Shown here piece by piece: positions 38,700 to 46,448 of a DNA stretch of 64,000 nt; within the stretch, counting starts at the first letter, position 1, and each line of letters opens with the position of its first letter. Both the position numbers and the translations under genes were made by a program. This DNA comes from Halomonas citrativorans (GTDB lineage: Bacteria; Pseudomonadota; Gammaproteobacteria; Pseudomonadales; Halomonadaceae): the NCBI RefSeq assembly GCF_900163645.1, contig NZ_FUKM01000033.1, forward strand, positions 186,001 through 250,000, read 5' to 3'. Below the pieces are notes generated by a model that had not been told where the DNA came from, did no database searches, and saw only the letters and a program-made list of their open reading frames with translations.

Positions 38700-39173
38700 A
38701 TGAATGACCAGGAACTCACTTACTTGACCCGTGCCATTGAGCTGGCTGAAGAAGCCCTTGATGCGGGCGATGAACCCTTTGGCAGCGTGCTGGTAAGTGC
38801 ACAAGGGGATATTCTTGCCGAGGACCGTAACCGAATTGTCAGCGGTGACGTGACGCAGCATCCCGAGTTCACGCTGGCACGTTGGGCAGCACAACACATG
38901 ACGCCGGAGGCGCGCGCTAAGGCAACGGTGTATACCACAGGTGAGCACTGCGCCATGTGCGCAGCCGCGCATGGTTGGGCAGGGCTTGGCCGGATCGTTT
39001 ATATCAGCTCATCTGAACAGTTAGGGCGTTGGCTAGATGACTTGGGCGTCGCCCCACCGGCGGTAGCCTCCTTCCCTATTCAGCACATTGTGCCAGGGCT
39101 TGAAGTAGCAGGCCCGTTAGCAGGGTGGGATGAAAAGGTCCATGCGTTGCACCAACGGCGCCATGCGGTTTAG
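38700..39173 (+). CDS. Cytidine/deoxycytidylate deaminase-fold nucleoside deaminase
   Basis: A 157-residue zinc hydrolase of the TadA/guanine-deaminase superfamily. The zinc and proton-shuttle motif is HPE (H54, E56) rather than the usual HAE, and the second zinc motif is TTGEHCAMC (C84, C87) rather than the common PCxxC. Substrate may be guanine or another base or pterin. AGGAG lies before the ATG. It follows the symporter gene closely. The variant motifs suggest a distinct subfamily with uncertain substrate. Confidence 0.82.
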   Translation: MNDQELTYLTRAIELAEEALDAGDEPFGSVLVSAQGDILAEDRNRIVSGDVTQHPEFTLARWAAQHMTPEARAKATVYTTGEHCAMCAAAHGWAGLGRIVYISSSEQLGRWLDDLGVAPPAVASFPIQHIVPGLEVAGPLAGWDEKVHALHQRRHAV

Positions 39174-39189
39174 CTAGCAGCAACAAAAG

Positions 39190-39217
39190 AGCCGCCCAGG
39201 CATTCGTCCAGGCGGCT
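39190..39217. terminator. Hairpin after the deaminase gene
   Basis: AGCCGCC / GGCGGCT with inner CAGG..CCAG-type pairing, between the deaminase and the convergent YqaE-like remnant. Confidence 0.6.
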
Positions 39218-39241
39218 TCAGGGTTTATCTATGTTGTACAA

Positions 39242-39414
39242 TCAGTGCTTTAAAATCGCATAAAACGCATGAATGATGCCGGGGATAAAGCCAAGCAGCG
39301 TCAGGATGGTGTTTAGCCAAAAATAGCCTTTTAGGCCAACCTCTAAAATACACCTAACGGCGGTAGGATGATGGCAAAAATCATCTTGACCGGATCCGTT
39401 GCTGTCAACGCCAC
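39242..39414 (-). pseudogene. YqaE/Pmp3-family membrane protein, frameshifted
   Basis: On the minus strand a GTG (39414) or TTG (39408) after a strong AAAGGAGG site begins TATDPVKMIFAIILPPLGVF and then hits a stop. One base later in phase the frame continues as EVGLKGYFWLNTILTLLGF, then IPGIIHAFYAILKH and a stop at 39242. Together these make a complete 55-57-residue YqaE/Pmp3 protein, the small two-helix proteolipid that helps membrane potential under salt or cold stress. The break is a single missing T in a run (four where five are expected, near 39349-39353). It is either a fresh frameshift mutation or a sequencing error in a homopolymer. Confidence 0.85.
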
Positions 39415-39532
39415 AACGCCTCCTTTACTTATATGAATTGTCATCTGCGGCGTTATTTCTATCTTTAATTAACGCTTTTTTTCAACATCCTTAACTATCA
39501 TTTTTTTATCAGAAAAACGGGAAAGGGAACCC

Positions 39533-41581
39533 ATGTATAAGTTACTACCGCCATCACTACTACTTGCAAGCTGCGCTGTTACTGGCCCGCTTTGGGCACA
39601 AGCCGAGCCGGTATCTACCCAAACGCTGCCCACCGTTGAAGTGAGTGCACCCCGTTTAGCGCGTGAGCTTTATGCCACGCCTGCCGCAGTTTCTATTCTG
39701 GATCGAGACGCTATTGCTCAGGGCCAGCAGCGCGTGCGGTTGGATGAGTCGTTGGTACGCGTGCCGGGTGTGTTTGTCCAAAACCGGGATAATTTTGCCC
39801 AGGGCCAGCGTATTGCAATACGTGGCTTTGGTGCGCGTGCGCCGTTTGGTGTACGTGGTATTACGGTGATGGTTGATGGTATTCCTTATACCTTGCCCGA
39901 TGGCCAAGCGCAGTTGGACGCCATTGATCTGGACAGTGCCGAGCGCATTGAGGTGATTCGTGGGCCTTCCTCGGTGCTTTATGGCAATGCCGCCGGTGGG
40001 GTGATTGATGTGACGACCGCTGACGGGCGTGATAATCCAGGTACACGGCTGCGAGTAGGGGTAGGCAGTGATGGGTATCGTAAAGCTGCCCTGCAAACCG
40101 GTGGCGCCCAAGGGGAATGGTCACACCACGTCAGTTTTTCAGCCTTGAACATGGATGGCTATCGCGATCAGAGCTCTACTGAAAAGTATTTGTTGAATGC
40201 CAAGCTACGTCGGGAGCTGGGTAGCGAGCGTGCGCTAACCGCGATTGTCAACCTGTTGGAAAACCCACGCTCGGAAGATCCCGGCGCACTCAATGCTGGC
40301 GAAGTGGCCAGCGGGCGCCATCAGGCGGCACCTAACGCATTGGCGCTTGATTCACACCAAAAAGTCGACCAGCAGCTAGTCGGTTTGCAGTATGAAGATC
40401 TGGCCGCAGGCCCGGGTGAACTCTACATTAAAGGGTTTATTGCGCGACGCGATTTTGAGCAGCAACTGCCCTACGTGGGCGACAGCCGATTAGGGTATAA
40501 GCGTGATTACATGGGCGCCAGCGCTGAATACCATCATGATATTACTCTGGGCGAGCTACCGCTGAGCTATGTCGCGGGAATTGATGTCGCGCGCCAGAGT
40601 GATGATCGCTTCCGCAATGATGTGAACGCCCAGGGCGCGGTAGGTGATCAAGTGGCGGATGAAACCCAAAAGGCCACGTCGGCGGGTGTTTTTGCTCAGG
40701 GCGATTTGGATATCGCCGAGCAGGTAACGCTTTCGTTAGGCGCGCGGTTTGACCGTGTGGATTTGGATGTGGGTGACCAGTATTTTGACGATGGCGATCA
40801 AAGCGGTGAGCGTACCTTTAATGAGTGGAGCGGCTCTGCCGGGCTTAGCTACCGCTATCGTCCTCAGCATCAGGTGTATATCAATACCGGGACCGCCTTT
40901 GAAACGCCTACGTTCGCTGAGTTTGCTAACCCGGCAGGCGGTGGCTTTAACCCATCTATTGAGCCGCAAAAGGCCTGGAACCGTGAAGTGGGTATGCGCG
41001 GGTATATTGAGCCGCTAGCGATGGATTACGACGTTGCTCTGTTCTCGGTACGTGTGCGTGATGAGCTAGTGCCTTATGACGATGGCGGGCGTACCTTCTA
41101 TCAAAATGCGGGCGATACCAATCGGGACGGCCTGGAAGTAGCGCTGGGCTGGCAGCTTGCCGATCAGTGGCGGCTAGACAGTGCGTTGACGCTGGCGCGC
41201 TATGAGTTTGACCGGTTTTCCACGCCTGATGAGCGCTTTGATGGCAAGCGTATCCCCGGCTTGCCGGAGCAAACCTGGGTCAATCAGCTCACCTGGGAGA
41301 GCTCAGCGCACCGTTTTGCCACGCTTGAAACGCAGTACACGGGAGATATGGTCGCTGATAACGCTAATGAAACCGATATAGATAGCTACTGGCTGGTGAA
41401 CCTTCGCGCGGGGGATGGTTGGCAACTGGGACGCGATACACGCTTAAACGCTTATGTGGGCGTGCGTAACCTGTTTGATCAGGAGCACTATGCCAACGTC
41501 CGCTTGAACGGCACCTATGGTCGTTACTATGAACCGGCACCGGGGCGCAGCGTTTACGGTGGGGTAGAGATGCGCTTCTAA
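39533..41581 (+). CDS. pqqU: TonB-dependent receptor, PqqU (YncD)-like, for PQQ uptake
   Basis: A 682-residue outer-membrane receptor with signal peptide (cut near LWAQA), plug and barrel. The plug reads NRDNFAQGQRIAIRGFGARA, then FGVRGITVMVDGIPYTLPDG and IRGPSSVLYGNAAGGVIDVTT-type text (part: VLYGNAAGGVIDVTT), which lines up block by block with E. coli YncD/PqqU as I remember it. Further matches are EDPGAL, FETPTF, the late barrel GDMVADNANE and the end RYYEPAPGRSVYGG. PqqU imports the quinone cofactor PQQ. It lies convergent with a PQQ dehydrogenase gene and near a CurA-like gene, as in E. coli. No Fur-like site was found upstream. Confidence 0.8.
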   Translation: MYKLLPPSLLLASCAVTGPLWAQAEPVSTQTLPTVEVSAPRLARELYATPAAVSILDRDAIAQGQQRVRLDESLVRVPGVFVQNRDNFAQGQRIAIRGFGARAPFGVRGITVMVDGIPYTLPDGQAQLDAIDLDSAERIEVIRGPSSVLYGNAAGGVIDVTTADGRDNPGTRLRVGVGSDGYRKAALQTGGAQGEWSHHVSFSALNMDGYRDQSSTEKYLLNAKLRRELGSERALTAIVNLLENPRSEDPGALNAGEVASGRHQAAPNALALDSHQKVDQQLVGLQYEDLAAGPGELYIKGFIARRDFEQQLPYVGDSRLGYKRDYMGASAEYHHDITLGELPLSYVAGIDVARQSDDRFRNDVNAQGAVGDQVADETQKATSAGVFAQGDLDIAEQVTLSLGARFDRVDLDVGDQYFDDGDQSGERTFNEWSGSAGLSYRYRPQHQVYINTGTAFETPTFAEFANPAGGGFNPSIEPQKAWNREVGMRGYIEPLAMDYDVALFSVRVRDELVPYDDGGRTFYQNAGDTNRDGLEVALGWQLADQWRLDSALTLARYEFDRFSTPDERFDGKRIPGLPEQTWVNQLTWESSAHRFATLETQYTGDMVADNANETDIDSYWLVNLRAGDGWQLGRDTRLNAYVGVRNLFDQEHYANVRLNGTYGRYYEPAPGRSVYGGVEMRF

Positions 41582-41630
41582 GCCCGTGGTATAGGCAAAG
41601 GCTTCGGTAAGAGCCACTACACTGTAATGA

Positions 41631-41662
41631 CAGCGGGCAGCCCAAGGGCTGCCCGCTGTGTT
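41631..41662. terminator. Strong bidirectional terminator between pqqU and PQQ dehydrogenase
   Basis: A perfect 13-bp stem, CAGCGGGCAGCCC / GGGCTGCCCGCTG, with loop AA, followed by TGTT, between the two convergent genes. Confidence 0.8.
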
Positions 41663-41685
41663 ATGACGAGACGATGAGTAAATGC

Positions 41686-44235
41686 TTATTCAGGTAGCGC
41701 GTACCCGATAACGTAATCGCCCATTTTAGTTCCGAAGGTGCCGTGACCACCCGCCGTTACCACCACGTATTGACGGCCATCGGCGCCGGTATAGGTCATG
41801 GGAGTGGCTTGGCCACCGGCGGGCAAGCGTGCTTTAAAGAGTTCTTCACCCGTGGTGATGTCGTAACCACGCAGGTACTGGTCCAGCGTGCCCGACATAA
41901 AGACAACGCCGCTGGCGGTGGAGAGCGGGCCGCCTAGTGCCGGAACACCCACCGGCAAACCAATTGGCAAATCAAAGGGCATGCTGTCACGCGTAGTGCC
42001 GTTGCGGTGCTTCCACACGACCTCGGCATTTTGCAGATCAATACCCGCTACATCGCCCCAAGGCGGTGCCTGGCAGGGCAAATCAAAGATCGACAGCAGC
42101 GGCCCTAGTTCAACGGCGTACGGGGCTCCTGCATTAGGTTGTAGCCCTTGTTCGCTGGCAGAACCCTGGCCTTCTTCAACCTCATCACGAGGAATCAAAC
42201 GCGAGATAAATGCCAAGTACTTGGCCCCGGTGAAGAGCGCCTGGCGCTCAGGGTCAACCGCGACGCCGCCCCAGTTCATCACCCCGACGTTGCCCGGGTA
42301 GATGATACTGCCTTCAAGCGAGGGTGGCGTGTACTGGCCTTCATAGCGCAGTGAGTTGAACTGAATACGGCACATCATTTGATCAAACGGTGATGCACCC
42401 CACATGTCGCGCTCGGTCAGCGGTGGGGGTAGCAGATTGAGTGCCGAACGAGGCTGAGTTTCTGCTGTCCAGTCGCCTTCAATGGCGCCCTGGGGCGCAG
42501 GAATTTCTTCAATCGGCACGATCGCTTCGCCGGTTTCCCGGTTAAGCACGTAAAGGCTGCCCTGCTTTGTCGGCTGAATCACCGCGGGTTGAACGCCGTC
42601 ACTGGTCGCCAAATCAATCAGTACGGGTTGGGCGGGCATATCCATATCCCACAGGTCGTGATGAACGAACTGATAGACCCAGGCAACCTGGCCGGTTTCG
42701 AGTTCAAGCGCCACCAAGCCTGCGCTGTAGATTTCATCGTTTTCGGTACGGTCCGCGCCATACTGGTCGGGCGTTGCATTGCCCATTGGTAGGTACACCA
42801 GCCCCAGCGTTTCATCAACGCTAATGGGCGCCCATACGTTGGGCGAGTTGCGCGTGTAGGTTTCGTTATCGGCAAGCGGTTCTGTTTCTTCCGGGTTGCC
42901 GCTATCCCAGTTCCATACCAGCTCGCCAGTGCGCACATCAAAGGCGCGGATAACGCCTGACGGTTCATCGGTTGAGCTGTTATCCGTCACGTGGCCGCCC
43001 AAGATGACCAGGTTCTCGGTTACGGTGGCGGGGGAGGTTGAGTAGTAGCCGCCTGGGTCGAAGCTGCCGATGTTGCGGGTTAGATCAACTTCGCCGTTTA
43101 CCCCAAACCCTTCACAAGGCTCTCCGGTGTCGGCATTCAGGGCGATCAAGCGGGCATCGGCGGTGGGCAGGTAGAGACGGCGCGGGCACATCACATCGGT
43201 TTGGCTAATAATTGCCGAGGGAGCATTGTCAGCATCATCTGCAGCGGTTTCGGTCAAACCACTAAGAAGGGCAACGTCGATATCAAAGGCGCTGGCATCC
43301 GCAAATAGTTCAGACGCCTGAGCGCTTGTGACACTTTCGCTAGTGCTTTGGGCGCCTGCTTCGCTCGCATCATCCGTACCGCTGTCTGCGTAGTTGGCAG
43401 CATCGTAGTACGCCAGGCCTCGGCAGGTCATGTGCGCCCAGCCCGAGAAGTCGTCGGCACCCTGGGTGCTGATTTGCGGGTCAAACTCCCAGAGGGTTTC
43501 GCCGGTTTCGGGTGAAAGCGCCATTGCGCGGCTGTGGGAGGTACAGATATACAGGCTGTCGTTAACTTTTAACGGCGTATTCTGGTTGGTAATTTCGGGA
43601 GGGGCGTCGGGGCCCGCCTGGTCACCGGTCTGAATGAGCCATACCTCTTCCAGTTGGCCGATGTTTTCAGGGGTGATTTGACTTAACGACGAGTAGTGCG
43701 TACCAGCGTTGGTGCCGCCATAGGCAGGCCAGTCGTCGCCGGCTACTTGAGCGGGGTTGACGCTCTCACTACCCGGAGTGTTGTTATTGGCAAGCGTACC
43801 ACCAATGGTCGTGGGGTCATCAAATTGGCTGGCGATAGCCACCACAATAGCGGCTGCAATGCTGGCGGTCAGCGCGAGGCTTCCGCCTCGTGAACGAAGC
43901 GGCTTTCGCCACCAGGGAAGCAGCATAATGATGCCGATGAGCGCAAGAATGGCGACGCGGGGAACCAACTGCCACCAGTCCAGGCCAACTTCCCATAGTG
44001 CCCAAAGAAGCGTCGCTATTAAAACTAGCGCATAAAGCCAAAGGGCAGCGCCCCTGCGCATAGCGAGTAAAATACCGGTGGCTGTAATACCAATGCCAAC
44101 GATCAAATAGTAGGCGCTTCCGCCGAGGCTAATGAGTTTGCCGCCGCCTACCGCTAACGCCAGGCCTGCAACAATAAGTAAGAGGCCTAGCAGTAAGGCA
44201 GGCCATTTCCCGCGTGCTCGCGTATTTTCATCCAT
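41686..44235 (-). CDS. Membrane-bound PQQ-dependent dehydrogenase with acidic insert
   Basis: An 849-residue enzyme of the same family as that at 28885. Five N-terminal helices (about 12-140) are followed by a periplasmic propeller with DDWPAYGGTNAGTHYS, HHDLWDMDMPAQP (active-site Asp) and WGASPFDQMMCRIQ. Between the conserved TCRGLAYY and DVMCPRRLYLP blocks is an Ser/Ala/Asp-rich insert of about 60 residues (43205-43405), absent from the first paralogue, where about 25 residues lie there. It oxidises a polyol, aldose or cyclic acid at the periplasmic face and reduces ubiquinone. The leader has repeated GTTTGAT operator-like motifs and a 17-nt tandem duplication. Confidence 0.9.
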   Translation of the reverse strand: MDENTRARGKWPALLLGLLLIVAGLALAVGGGKLISLGGSAYYLIVGIGITATGILLAMRRGAALWLYALVLIATLLWALWEVGLDWWQLVPRVAILALIGIIMLLPWWRKPLRSRGGSLALTASIAAAIVVAIASQFDDPTTIGGTLANNNTPGSESVNPAQVAGDDWPAYGGTNAGTHYSSLSQITPENIGQLEEVWLIQTGDQAGPDAPPEITNQNTPLKVNDSLYICTSHSRAMALSPETGETLWEFDPQISTQGADDFSGWAHMTCRGLAYYDAANYADSGTDDASEAGAQSTSESVTSAQASELFADASAFDIDVALLSGLTETAADDADNAPSAIISQTDVMCPRRLYLPTADARLIALNADTGEPCEGFGVNGEVDLTRNIGSFDPGGYYSTSPATVTENLVILGGHVTDNSSTDEPSGVIRAFDVRTGELVWNWDSGNPEETEPLADNETYTRNSPNVWAPISVDETLGLVYLPMGNATPDQYGADRTENDEIYSAGLVALELETGQVAWVYQFVHHDLWDMDMPAQPVLIDLATSDGVQPAVIQPTKQGSLYVLNRETGEAIVPIEEIPAPQGAIEGDWTAETQPRSALNLLPPPLTERDMWGASPFDQMMCRIQFNSLRYEGQYTPPSLEGSIIYPGNVGVMNWGGVAVDPERQALFTGAKYLAFISRLIPRDEVEEGQGSASEQGLQPNAGAPYAVELGPLLSIFDLPCQAPPWGDVAGIDLQNAEVVWKHRNGTTRDSMPFDLPIGLPVGVPALGGPLSTASGVVFMSGTLDQYLRGYDITTGEELFKARLPAGGQATPMTYTGADGRQYVVVTAGGHGTFGTKMGDYVIGYALPE

Positions 44236-44250
44236 GAGTGTTCCCCCTGT

Positions 44251-44284
44251 TTATTACGTTTGACAGCTTATTACGTTTGATAGC
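44251..44284. repeat. 17-nt tandem duplication in PQQ dehydrogenase leader
   Basis: TTATTACGTTTGACAGC and TTATTACGTTTGATAGC (16 of 17 identical) lie 16 bases upstream of the dehydrogenase start codon. Confidence 0.88.
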
Positions 44285-44379
44285 TGTTGATGACTAAGCT
44301 TGGTACCGGCTCCGACGGGGTTTACCCATCAAACAGGTGACTGCGCTGCGCCGAAAGTACCAGTAATGGATGTGAACTG

Positions 44380-44396
44380 ATCAAACGGCGTTTGAT
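44380..44396. promoter_or_regulatory. Palindromic GTTTGAT operator candidate
   Basis: ATCAAAC-GGC-GTTTGAT is a perfect 7-bp inverted repeat. Single copies of the half-site occur closer to the gene: ATCAAAC at 44328, CGTTTGAT at 44274 and CGTTTGAC at 44257. It looks like the operator of an unidentified regulator of the PQQ dehydrogenase. Confidence 0.5.
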
Positions 44397-44404
44397 AGCG
44401 CATA

Positions 44405-44433
44405 AAAAAGCCACGCTATAAAGATAGCGTGGC
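44405..44433 (-). terminator. Rho-independent terminator of the CurA-like gene
   Basis: A perfect 10-bp stem, GCCACGCTAT / ATAGCGTGGC, loop AAAG, followed on the minus strand by TTTTTT, about 40 bases beyond the reductase stop. Confidence 0.88.
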
Positions 44434-44472
44434 CATGGTGTGTTGCTACTATTTATTCATTCTAACACGGTG

Positions 44473-45477
44473 TTAGCGCTCTAGTGCCACTAGCATCTTG
44501 CCAGTATTGCCACCTTTGAACAGCTCCAAAAACGCATCCGGTGTGCTCTCCAGGCCCTCTTTAACCGTTTCCTTGTAATCAATTTTACCCGCCGTTACTT
44601 GGGGAGCCACTTCCTTGAGGAACTCAGGGTAGTGATCCCAATGGTCTGCCACAATAAATCCTTGCATCTTCGCTTTGCGTACAAGCATTTGAGACAGATT
44701 ACTGGGGCCTGGCGTGGGTTTTTCGGCGTTATAACTTCCGATCATGCCGCAGACCGCAATACGAGCGCCTTCATTGAGCTGGCTTAATGCGGCTTCCAGG
44801 CAAATGCCACCCACATTTTCAAAATAAACGTCAATGCCTTCGGGGCTGGCCAGCTGTATCGCATCGCTTAACTCGTGAGCGCTGCGGTCGCGGTAGCTAA
44901 CGGGCTCAACACCCAACGACTCAAGCCACGCAAGCTTATGCGCTGCACCTGCAATACCGACCACGTGACAACCCTTGGCCTTGGCAAGTTGAACCACTAG
45001 TGAGCCCACCGCACCGCTGGCAGCACTTACCAACACATTGTCGCCAGGGCGGCACTCGGCAATGCGGTTAAGGCCGGTCCAGGCAGTCATGCCAGGCATG
45101 CCCAATACCCCAAGATATGCCTGCTCGGGTACATCAGCGTTGGGTAGTGGATAAACGCCTGATGAAGAGATCTGAGCGATATCGCGCCAGCCGCCCATAT
45201 GGCTAACAATATCGCCCTCTTTTAAGCGTTCATCGTTGGAGGCAATAACTTCGCCTATTGCGCCACCTTCCATCGGCTGACCCAACCTGAACGGTGCGAC
45301 ATACGTATGTTGCCCGCTCATGCGGCCGCGCATGTAGGGGTCCACCGAGAGCCAGCGGTTGCGAATACGCACTTCACCTGGGCTGAGATCAGGAAGTGAT
45401 TGGGAGTCCAGAGTGAACAGTTCACGTTCGGGTAAGCCGTTGGGGTAATCGGATAGGGTAAAGAAATGAGACTTCAT
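44473..45477 (-). CDS. NADP-dependent zinc-free reductase, CurA/LTB4-dehydrogenase-like
   Basis: A 334-residue medium-chain reductase. NRWLSVDPYMRGRM near 41-54 is the signature of the CurA (YncB)/leukotriene-B4 reductase branch. The Rossmann motif SAASGAVGSLVVQLAKAKG (about 149-167) binds NADPH, and no zinc ligands are present. Relatives saturate the double bond of alpha,beta-unsaturated ketones or aldehydes, including curcumin. In E. coli the curA gene is a near neighbour of pqqU, and the same proximity is seen here. Its leader holds a 15-nt triple repeat. The physiological substrate is unknown. Confidence 0.87.
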   Translation of the reverse strand: MKSHFFTLSDYPNGLPERELFTLDSQSLPDLSPGEVRIRNRWLSVDPYMRGRMSGQHTYVAPFRLGQPMEGGAIGEVIASNDERLKEGDIVSHMGGWRDIAQISSSGVYPLPNADVPEQAYLGVLGMPGMTAWTGLNRIAECRPGDNVLVSAASGAVGSLVVQLAKAKGCHVVGIAGAAHKLAWLESLGVEPVSYRDRSAHELSDAIQLASPEGIDVYFENVGGICLEAALSQLNEGARIAVCGMIGSYNAEKPTPGPSNLSQMLVRKAKMQGFIVADHWDHYPEFLKEVAPQVTAGKIDYKETVKEGLESTPDAFLELFKGGNTGKMLVALER

Positions 45478-45509
45478 GCATAGCTCCTGTCACGTGAAAG
45501 CGTATTAAC

Positions 45510-45554
45510 GTACTTGAAACAGATGTACTTGAAGCAGATGTACTTGAAGCATAG
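45510..45554. repeat. Three tandem copies of a 15-nt unit upstream of the CurA-like gene
   Basis: GTACTTGAAACAGAT, GTACTTGAAGCAGAT and GTACTTGAAGCATAG follow each other directly, 33 bases upstream of the reductase start. Confidence 0.9.
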
Positions 45555-45650
45555 AGATCATTACCTTGCGCGCAAGTTCGTTTTTTTTGAAGTCATTTAT
45601 GGGGTAAGCCAAGTTTTTAAAACACTAGGCAAGAACTGGAGGCAAAAAAA

Positions 45651-45674
45651 CAGGGCGCTCAAATGAGCGCCCTG
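45651..45674 (-). terminator. Terminator after the RlpA-like gene
   Basis: A perfect 10-bp stem, CAGGGCGCTC / GAGCGCCCTG, loop AAAT, followed on the minus strand by seven T's. Confidence 0.85.
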
Positions 45675-45752
45675 TAAGGTTCAGCGAATTACAGAAGTGA
45701 TGTGTCGTTGAGCGGCTAAGGGGTACCACACACTTAGGGGGTGTGCTATCCG

Positions 45753-46133
45753 TTAATCCAGCAACGTTACCATGACCGGGGCTACTCCTTGGTTCAGCAT
45801 GCCCAATGTGCGCGCTGCTCGTTTGGATAGATCAATAATCCGCCCTTTTACAAAGGGGCCGCGGTCATTAATCAGCACTTCTACTTCTTGCCCTGTATCA
45901 GGGCGGGTTACCAGCACTTTCGTCCCAAACGGTAAGCTAGGATGAGCAGCGGTGAGTGCCTGCTGGTCAAACGCTTCTCCGCTGGCAGTGAGTGCGCCTT
46001 GAAAGCGATCACTGTAGTAGGAAGCAACGCCTTCCTGTATATCTGTGTCGTTGGCAAACGCGCTATTTGCTGTCATGGCGATAAGCAGGACAGCTAAACA
46101 ACTCGTTCGAAATAGTCGTGTAGGGGCTCCCAT
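45753..46133 (-). CDS. RlpA-like double-psi beta-barrel protein
   Basis: A 126-residue exported protein: a signal peptide ending ANSAFA, then one DPBB domain with [19 protein letters not shown] and [19 protein letters not shown], the RlpA signature with the catalytic-type Asp. RlpA cleaves stem-less peptidoglycan in some species. Here there is no lipobox and no C-terminal SPOR domain, so it is a short periplasmic or secreted version, not the septal lipoprotein itself. It stands alone with its own terminator. Confidence 0.87.
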   Translation of the reverse strand: MGAPTRLFRTSCLAVLLIAMTANSAFANDTDIQEGVASYYSDRFQGALTASGEAFDQQALTAAHPSLPFGTKVLVTRPDTGQEVEVLINDRGPFVKGRIIDLSKRAARTLGMLNQGVAPVMVTLLD

Positions 46134-46448
46134 TGGAGTACCTCAGTTATTCGTATCGAGAGTCTCGTAAGCATCAATGAGGTGCCGGATAGGCGAAGGG
46201 ATGGTAACGCGCTCTTTCAGAGTCAGCAAGCTTTAAGACGTTCGGTGCAATTGACCCCAAAGTTGCGTGTTTTTTGATGTTCCCGTTATGACCTTGCATT
46301 TCAGGGGGTTAATGGGAGATGGCGAAATATGAGTAAAGTTCTTTTGGTACATTAAAATGATACCGCTCATTGAGCATTTTACTTACCATTACGTATTATT
46401 CATCTTGCTGAACGACCCATCCTTCCGTCATTGATCAAGGACGCCCTA
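46134..46448. other. Intergenic region between RlpA-like and repeat-protein genes
   Basis: A 315-base gap between divergent genes with no convincing frame. It should hold both promoters. An imperfect palindrome, GGTACATTAAAATGATACC, lies near 46347-46365, function unknown. Confidence 0.4.
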
